This document shows, piece after piece, positions 57,913 to 64,000 of a DNA stretch of 64,000 nucleotides. The position numbers were made by a program, and so were the translations under genes. The DNA is from Acephala macrosclerotiorum (lineage: Eukaryota; Ascomycota; Leotiomycetes; Helotiales; Mollisiaceae), in the NCBI GenBank assembly GCA_014904845.1, contig MU119235.1, positions 68,138 to 132,137 of the forward strand, given 5' to 3'. The notes below the pieces were generated by a model, which searched no databases, had not been told where the DNA came from, and worked only from the letters and a program-made list of their open reading frames with translations. Position 1 is the first letter of the stretch; each line of letters opens with the position of its first letter.

Positions 57913-58038
57913 GAAATGGTGATTCGCCAGGGAACATAGGCCTGGTGCGGGGCGTGTAGTGTGTACTTTGCATATTTATCCTTTTATCTTCGCAGGTAGC
58001 CCACTCTTTCTATAAACCTCTACACGCCCAATTTCGTT

Positions 58039-58810
58039 ATGGGTCGACTCTCCCGCCAGCGCGAAGCTAAACAGCGCAAAGTCCATACAAAGCTCGGTAC
58101 AAAGCTCGGCACAGGGCACCCCATCGAAGATTTTTTCACTTCCTACAGCGCCTTCACTTTCAATCCGTCGGTCCCTTCTTGGCAAGAGTTCCGGCGTCTT
58201 CGCATATCACAAGGTTGGAAACGCGGTGATGTGGCAGGAGAAGCAGCCTGGCAAGCCTACCGTCTGGCACTAGTTAAGGAATTCAATGCTGGGTTTGGCA
58301 CAGATGCAAGCGATTTGCTTGCTTGGCAGACATTATGTGCCATCGTTGGTATTGAGCGAGTGAGGCAGATCGCTAGTTGGGAAGAGTGTGAGAATGTGAG
58401 TGCACTAGCATACTACGCCTAGAATTGTTCTCTGTTAGAAACTAGTTGTTTATGACTAATGCCGTGCGTAGATTCTTAAAAGCCGACATTTTAATCTCGT
58501 CGATCTCTTAGATGCTCACCGTCGTGGCGAGACCGAAACAATCCAGACCTTTGCCTCCGCAGAAGCACTAGAGCAGTACACGAAAGATAATGCAGCATAC
58601 TTTCCGAGGTATCATGAGGCAGCCGGGAACTTACTTAGACGTGTTCTAAGAAGCCTTCCTACCTCTAGAGATGAGAATACAGCAAACGTGCCGTCAACCA
58701 AACACAGTTTTAAAGAAGCGGAGCCCAAAGTTCGAAAGAGTACGCGCGAGTCGGTTGGGACAAGACAGATTCTGGAGAGTCTTGAGGATGCAGAGGATAG
58801 GGATAGATAA
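58039..58810 (+). CDS. Conserved fungal hypothetical protein (small helical, FYS-x-F-x-P type)
   Basis: Two exons, 58039-58395 and 58472-58810, about 231 residues. The intron is GTGAGT to GCGTAG with a TGACTAAT branch, phase 0, joining WEECEN to ILKSRHFNLVDLLDAHR. The pattern is a common, uncharacterised one in ascomycetes: a basic start (MGRLSRQREAKQRK), IEDFFTSYSAFTFNPSVPSW with EFRRLRISQGWKRGD, AYRLALVKEFNAGFGTD, LLAWQTLCAIVGIE, then VDLLD and a basic low-complexity C-terminus. It looks intact, although it sits inside what may be a split HET gene. No catalytic motif is seen. Confidence 0.85.
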
Positions 58811-59229
58811 TCACTATTGCTGGTTGAGTTCAAGGAGCGGAAACGAAGGAGACCAATGAAATGTAGCCCACAGTAATCTAGATAGCTTACATACGTTGTA
58901 GCCATGTAACCTGTCCTTATAACCCTAGGCTTCATTATAATTAATATAGATGGCCAAGACTACTCATCTAGATCCGAGACAATACAGACATATAACTATT
59001 CTATATCTATTCCACATATACTTAATGCAAAATCCGTGTACTTTAAAGTAAGGATACGTGGATAAAGTTTAAGTATAGGCAGCGGGACACGAACGTAGAA
59101 TTAATAAAAAGATAACTATTAACATATTTTCAATTTCGAAAACAGGGAACGAGATATTTCCGGATCTGACTAACGCAAAACGAAACACCTCAGAAAACAG
59201 AGGTCAAGCCTCAAATTTCCGCGGTATTT
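58811..59229. other. AT-rich gap
   Basis: About 400 bp, AT-rich, with stops in every frame and no gene. Confidence 0.45.
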
Positions 59230-59799
59230 CGTTCGGTGTCGATCAAGATATAAGCAAATTGCATCAGCCCAAAGAATAACTTCAGCTTCTGGTTGTTGCA
59301 TATGATACAGAGCTTGCCAGAGATTCTCTCGAACCTGGATCTATATCCCATCAAGGGACATTGTTCTCGTTGCCTCTGGAGTTCCCCACGTGTAGGACAG
59401 AGCTTTGTAACGCGTTCGAGAATTAGCCGTGGGGTTGGTATGCTTTAAGCTGCATTCCACTGGTGATGAGGTTGTGCCTGGTTTCAAGATGATGATTCGT
59501 ATCTCTGATTTATCGACATTCAGAGGCTTGTATGGGAAGGTAGACGAATTGCTGTGCGAACTTGCTGCGACGTTGCCCGGAGTATGAATTATAGATATAC
59601 TGAACACCTTTTCCGACACTATTGGTGCAGGAAGCATATATGGAAAGGGAATCCTGAGGTCCAGGCTTAGAATCGATGTTCGAAGACTTTTTGGCATCAT
59701 TTTGCGTCTTTTCCCACCTCCGTCGCCGGCCTTTCCAGCCCTTGAGCTCGCGCCCTCTCTCTGTTCCTCGACCGATTTTCGGGCTGCAATGGTTTTCAT
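59230..59799 (-). pseudogene. HET-domain gene 5' fragment with an in-frame stop
   Basis: The minus frame from an ATG at 59799 has a basic N-terminus, then KSEIRIIILKPGTTSSPVEC and SRTRYKALSYTWGTPEATRT, the classic opening of a HET domain (xxYEALSYVWG). A TAG at about 59341 stops the frame after LDGI, but the same frame beyond it reads VRENLWQALYHMQQPEAEV and ILWADAICL, the next conserved HET block, where the family has WADAICINQ. Homology is lost at about 59230. This is therefore the N-terminal third of a HET gene, killed by a stop and truncation. It may be the missing 5' part of the remnant at 55139-56429, which lies on the same strand downstream. Confidence 0.75.
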
Positions 59800-60513
59800 T
59801 GCTCATAGACAGCACAGCTGGCGACTCTTGTGTGCAAATTTGCCGATAAGGTACTACCCAGGTCGACGTTAGAATGGAGTGGAAGTTGTTGGCTTGCTGC
59901 AGAATTTCAGGACACATTTGGGGCTGAATCTGGCGCTTACGCTGCGGCGCTACAAAGACACCTTCAAGCCTTTTTCGTCCAGTACGAAACTTTATAAACA
60001 ATCGAACGCCTCACCTGACCTGGAGATAGAAGGGTACGATCATGTTGCTTGGAAACAAAGCGAAGAAAACGTCGAGTGTTGCGACATAAAATGCAAAAAC
60101 CGAGAAGCGTCTCGAACAGGAAGGTGCAGCCACCGTCTGCACTTACGCACGTCATAGCGATCATCTTTCCAGCGTTCTCTTTTCCTCTGTTGGGAGCATA
60201 TGAGAGAAGCCGGATACTATTCAAATATGAAGATACATAGGTCGACACATGATAGTATGCGTGAGGCTACGTCGTCAAGGAACTTCCATCAATTTCATTG
60301 GCTAATTTATAATTTAAAACTTTATATAAATAATAAAGATTTTAAAAAAAAATCGAAATAATTTTATTGAATACCAAATTTATTATATTTTTATTTTTAT
60401 TTTTATTTTTATTTTTCGAAATTCTTAATTTGCTAAATTCATTTGTATATTGAAATCGTTTCTTTTGATTGCATTATTTAAACCTTGCTATCTACGTTAT
60501 ATTATATCTGAAC
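59800..60513. other. Gap with AT-rich low-complexity block
   Basis: About 0.7 kb. From about 60300 the sequence becomes very AT-rich with an (ATTTTT)n run at 60388-60416, resembling the interior of the 55641-55973 element in composition but without visible terminal repeats. Confidence 0.5.
60388..60416. repeat. (ATTTTT)n microsatellite
   Basis: Four to five consecutive TTATTT/ATTTTT units in the AT-rich block. Confidence 0.85.
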
Positions 60514-62055
60514 TCAAGCTACGTGAGGAATATTCGTAGTCCAGGTCGCCATATACGCGCTAGGCGGCAGAAAACACAATGTCCGAAAAATCTCCACAAG
60601 CAAAAACAATCTCGCAGCGATGTACACTATAGCCAATATGAACAAAATAATCCCTAGCACTACAGGTATGATCTCCTGGTCTGGCATCTGGTTATCCACA
60701 TATGCTCCCAAAAAAATAACTACCAGGAATGCCAGCGGTATTGTTGTGCATTGGATGCTGGCGATTCTCCAAAGAGTACGCTCGATAATGGTAGGGAAGA
60801 TAAAATTCCAGGCTACGATATGGATGGAGCCGAATACAACGCCGCCGAAGAGGAGACCAACACATTCGCCGATCATAGCGAAATCCTCGTCCTCGTCGTC
60901 AAACATATTGAAGTGATTGGAAATAGCCGAGCCGGGTAGGTCGTTTTCGTCTCCCGACTTGGAACCAAAAGAGGTCATAAACGTTACCAGGGCTGAGACA
61001 ACATTCCAGAGTCCATTTGTCCCATCGTTCCGCGGCTTTATTTTCTCCAAGACCGTTTCAGGGATTTCCTCGCGGTATTGAAGTAGTGTGTAGGGGACAC
61101 CTACGCCCTTTGGCTTTTCCCAATTCACTCCGTACAATATGATCGCGCAGATAGAAAAAGCAACAACAGCTATCTCAAGTTGGGAAATTGCTAGGTGTCT
61201 AGAATGACGAACGCTAACTTGGATTATATTCCAGAGAAGTTGAAGTACTGCTAAGAAGCGAACGAGACTGTCCGATTGGGATTTGTCGTTTAGTTCTGAC
61301 TTAGGGATGTAAGGGAGACGGGAAAGAAGGTTGTCTTTCCGGAGAGCAAGAAGATCGGGTGCACAGAGATGGTATGGAGATGAGTAGGGGAGTTGAGTTT
61401 TTGTTGAGTGGTTTTCGCTTTCCATTCTCGATCGGCCCTTCCTGGGTAACGAGAACCGGTGTCCGCTATCGATTGTGGACTCGAAAGGCTCCATGCCTTG
61501 GGGTTCAGCACCATCTGGTATTTTACTAGATTCGCGATCCAGCTCCGACATATTTGGACCAGCATTGGTGTCCATCAAGCCTTCAAATCTCTCAGGAACA
61601 TGGCTTCTGATCACAAATCCTCCCATATTCGCAAAAAAAGAATGGGTCATATTCCAAGGCACCCGATCCTTCATGGCAAACTCTTGAAATCTCGTATTAT
61701 TAAGCTTCGCAGCTACCAAATCTCCTGAGGTCTTCGAGATCAAAACCTCGGGTGTAATAATAGTAACCAACATCCATTTAGAAGTCGTCCATGACCTCTT
61801 GAAGGCCCATTTTATATTGCCTCGCCACCCAGGATCGCGGTCGTCACGTTGTTCGGGAACATTAAGGTGTTGAACGGTCCAGGTACAGGCGATGATCGTA
61901 AAGAAGCAGGACCAGAGGATGTCGACCGTGCCACGAGTTCCACTAGAGGAGACAAAGTTTATGGAGGTACTGGGAGTTGTGCAGATTGGATGGAAGGTAG
62001 TGTAGGCTTCTGCTAGAGCTACGAAGATGTAGAGGACGACGAGGCTGAGCGCCAT
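60514..62055 (-). CDS. Polytopic membrane protein of a common fungal family, function unknown
   Basis: A single frame of about 513 residues with its first ATG at 62055 (the frame opens at a TTG two codons earlier). It starts with a hydrophobic segment (MALSLVVLYIFVALAEAYT), then FVSSSGTRGTVDILWSCFFT, TWTVQHLNVPEQRD and DPGWRGNIKWAFKRSWTTSK, followed by KWMLVTIITPEVLISKTSGD. This order marks a large, uncharacterised family of ascomycete integral membrane proteins. The middle is hydrophilic (about 190-265) and the C-terminal half has four or five more helices (for example ILFILAIVYIAARLFLLVEI) and ends TWTTNIPHVA. No active-site motif is recognised. Flanks are AT-rich, but the reading frame is intact. 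Confidence 0.85.
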   Translation of the reverse strand: MALSLVVLYIFVALAEAYTTFHPICTTPSTSINFVSSSGTRGTVDILWSCFFTIIACTWTVQHLNVPEQRDDRDPGWRGNIKWAFKRSWTTSKWMLVTIITPEVLISKTSGDLVAAKLNNTRFQEFAMKDRVPWNMTHSFFANMGGFVIRSHVPERFEGLMDTNAGPNMSELDRESSKIPDGAEPQGMEPFESTIDSGHRFSLPRKGRSRMESENHSTKTQLPYSSPYHLCAPDLLALRKDNLLSRLPYIPKSELNDKSQSDSLVRFLAVLQLLWNIIQVSVRHSRHLAISQLEIAVVAFSICAIILYGVNWEKPKGVGVPYTLLQYREEIPETVLEKIKPRNDGTNGLWNVVSALVTFMTSFGSKSGDENDLPGSAISNHFNMFDDEDEDFAMIGECVGLLFGGVVFGSIHIVAWNFIFPTIIERTLWRIASIQCTTIPLAFLVVIFLGAYVDNQMPDQEIIPVVLGIILFILAIVYIAARLFLLVEIFRTLCFLPPSAYMATWTTNIPHVA

Positions 62056-63321
62056 CTTCAATAGGATACAAAAAAGCTTCGGGCCGCTGAAAATGCGAAA
62101 GGTAAGATATGTGTGTTTCTCTAGAAATTTTGAAGAGAAGGAAGTAAGTAGATTATACCATACCGATTTCTTCAGCTGTGCGTTGGCAAGGCTGAGAGAA
62201 AAGCAATATGAATCTAAAATTAAATTATACTCTTTTAAGGTGCTAACCGATCTTTACGCCGCCGCCAGCATGCGTTCGATCGCTAAATCTCGCCCGACTT
62301 GCGATACTTTGTTAACCGCAACAAAATTGGGTAAAACTCTCAAACGCTTTCTGCAATGATTCATTGGGTTCCATATCTTAATTTCATATAGGTTTAATTA
62401 GTTTTCATTAGTATCTTTTCAAATGAGAAAGGGTTGAAGCAGGTGAGTGGGGAATTTTCATGTTCCCACTAAAATTAGGCGAGACGCATGCTGGTGGCAG
62501 CGTAAGGGATAAGGAGTATCCTTATTCGTTGGGAGCCCTACCCTTTTTAAATACTCTCAGACCCCGCGACTTCGGAACTTGGGTGCAACAGGCAACAGGC
62601 AACAGGCCGTGATCTCCACTTAACACGCAGAATGACGTGCTATCAACCACGATTCCTTCAATACTAGGAATGAGCTGAAACTCGAGAATATGATAGGACT
62701 AGCAAAATACAATTTGTGTATTCACTTTTTGAGTTATTTGGACTAGTAGTTATAATGCAGTTCAGGAGTTGTTCATACTATGGTTTTGATATTCTTGCGC
62801 TTTCCTCAAATTGGGTTCTTCCATGTGACTGTGCTAGCGCACAACCACAACTTTGCGGCCGCTTTGAAAAGTCGATAAAATATTTATCTCGCCTCAAATA
62901 ACATTTTCCTCCCGCAAAAGAATTTTCCAGCTATTGTAGCCGTTGAGATATCTTCGATGTTCTTTGGTTAATTAGGTCACGAAGTACTGCACCCCCTGGT
63001 GCTCTAACGAGCCTACTGGCGGTAGTCTGTGCGCCCAGGCTGCTTTTCAGGCTTCCAATTCGTCTAGAAACCAAAGTCTCCTTTTTCATTTCTAAAGTTC
63101 TCTGCAATTACTTAATAATGTAAGCTTTAATTCAAGGAAACACTTTGAAAGAAGTTAAAAAGTGTTTGCAGCTACGGTTTAAAAAAATCGAGAAACGATG
63201 CAAAAAGTCGAAATTTTGTTATAGGGGTCATGAGTAAGCAAAAAGCCCTGATCGCACAGACTATCGCTGTCAGGCTCGTAAGAAAGCTTCGAAACCTTCT
63301 GTGGCAAGTTTAAACAACAGC
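62056..63321. other. Intergenic, no gene seen
   Basis: About 1.3 kb. A three-copy 7-bp repeat (GCAACAG) lies at 62585-62605. Short motif-free frames only. Confidence 0.45.
62585..62605. repeat. (GCAACAG)3 tandem repeat
   Basis: Three exact adjacent copies of the 7-bp unit. Confidence 0.85.
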
Positions 63322-63747
63322 TCAGCTTCCCCGAACAACTCCTTCGAACCACGTACGCTCGCCATCATATCCCGAGCGTTCCTTAATCCCAGCGCATGCC
63401 TTCATCAGCCTCATAGCCGTCCATACCCCGCCATAGGCTCTGTCGTCCTCCCTCATCTCATCACTAGCTAGCATATTGATCAGGCTATTATGAGCGAGGA
63501 GGAAAGAGCACTCGTCTAGTTTAGGCAAATGAGGAGATATTGAATTCCAGAAGACCGAAGGAAACCAAAGTAAAAGGGAGGAGATTGTATGAAGCAAAAA
63601 CACAAAGACCTGAACATTAATATCGAGAAGATACATGGTCGACAATGCAGTAACTGTCACATTGTCCCACAGCTTTAAATTTAGGAAGGTAAAACTGGGC
63701 TTCTTAAATCTCTTCAATGCAAGTGACAAAATTTCGTGCGTTATGTT
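63322..63747 (-). CDS. Unrecognised coding fragment, 3' exon of a hypothetical gene or remnant
   Basis: A minus frame of about 140 codons ends at a stop at 63322. It opens in NITHEILSLALKRFKKPSF and has no ATG at its start; an in-frame stop lies just upstream, so the true start must come through an intron, or the gene is broken. It contains a hydrophobic stretch (DINVQVFVFLLHTISSLLLW) and ends in NSLINMLASDEMREDDRAYG, VWTAMRLMKACAGIKERSG and YDGERTWFEGVVRGS. The latter part has coding-like composition. I do not recognise a family. The left boundary is a guess. Confidence 0.35.
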   Translation of the reverse strand, partial: NITHEILSLALKRFKKPSFTFLNLKLWDNVTVTALSTMYLLDINVQVFVFLLHTISSLLLWFPSVFWNSISPHLPKLDECSFLLAHNSLINMLASDEMREDDRAYGGVWTAMRLMKACAGIKERSGYDGERTWFEGVVRGS

Positions 63748-64000
63748 CTCCCCTCAACATTCGGAGTATGACTCCAGCATAATACTAGGTAAACGAAGAC
63801 GCAAGAGATTCGTTAGCAATTGGGGAGCCTATTCTGGCTCCCACACAAGGACGGCGATATTCCTATCTTCCAGCGCAGTGAATGTACTAGCGGTTCTGGG
63901 CTGAAAACGGAAACCACAAAACCACAGCTTGCAAGTCATGGTTTTAATGCCGAGTCTACCGCTGCCTGAATCGACGTCTTCAGGGCTGCCGTTTCAATGC
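63748..64000. other. Window end, nothing called
   Basis: About 250 bp. It may contain the upstream exon of the 63322 fragment, but no convincing ATG and donor pair was found. Confidence 0.35.

Larger units (their letters stand above)
56430..58038. other. Repeat-rich gap, possible remnants of mobile DNA
   Basis: About 1.6 kb with no credible gene. It has a 40-bp imperfect tandem duplication (57140-57219), a C27T11 tract, an (AC)n run near 57869-57881, a 14-bp repeat (GCTGTAACACGTTA) at about 56574 and 57884, and a perfect 7-bp-arm hairpin at 57896-57912. These suggest decayed inserted DNA, but no element family is recognised. Confidence 0.5.

Overview
The window looks like nuclear DNA of a filamentous ascomycete (Pezizomycotina). 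It carries a white collar-1 photoreceptor gene, a CFEM protein, HET-domain fragments and a GFA-domain protein. Genes sit on both strands and are cut by short GT-AG introns (about 40-220 nt) with CTAAC-type branch sites. A Leotiomycete origin is plausible but is inference only. No rRNA, tRNA, CRISPR array or secondary-metabolite backbone gene was seen. All gene models were spliced by hand, and many coding ends differ from the longest open frame.

Left part (1-9.8 kb). The 5' end of an MDR-type oxidoreductase runs off the left edge. A long gap follows, then an acyltransferase-3 membrane protein (2994-4450). Next come two neighbouring degraded genes, a LaeA-like methyltransferase and an SRPK-like kinase, with frameshift and TGG-to-TAG type lesions. 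Beside them is an inserted element bounded by 16-bp direct repeats and a (CAT)n tail (8152-9033), which looks like a non-LTR retroelement.

Core part (9.8-52 kb). This is mostly well-conserved housekeeping and physiology: a two-exon Cys-rich protein of unknown function; a WD40-like protein (possibly Nup37); two DHA1-type MFS exporters; translation factor eIF2A; a fucose-permease-type (FHS) sugar transporter with a 22-nt microexon; a double GFA-domain protein; a GPI-anchored GH76 Dfg5/Dcw1-like mannanase; WC-1; the importin Kap121/Pse1; the CBS-domain protein Sds23 with a GC-AG intron; and a small secreted CFEM protein built from three short exons.

Right part (52-64 kb). This is accessory in character. 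It holds a PLP lyase of diaminopropionate ammonia-lyase type fused to a degenerate M20-like domain. A HET gene is broken by a 333-bp AT-rich inverted-repeat element with 11-bp direct repeats. A second HET fragment may be the 5' half of the same gene, separated by about 2.8 kb that contains a small conserved fungal gene, a C27T11 homopolymer tract and short repeats. A polytopic membrane protein and an unrecognised open frame end the window.

The strongest points for a second look are the fragmented HET locus with its MITE-like insertion, the lyase/M20-like fusion, the retroelement with a target-site duplication, the decayed methyltransferase-kinase pair, and the gene-structure findings (WC-1 tail across a 520-nt intron, microexon, GC-AG intron, three-exon CFEM gene).
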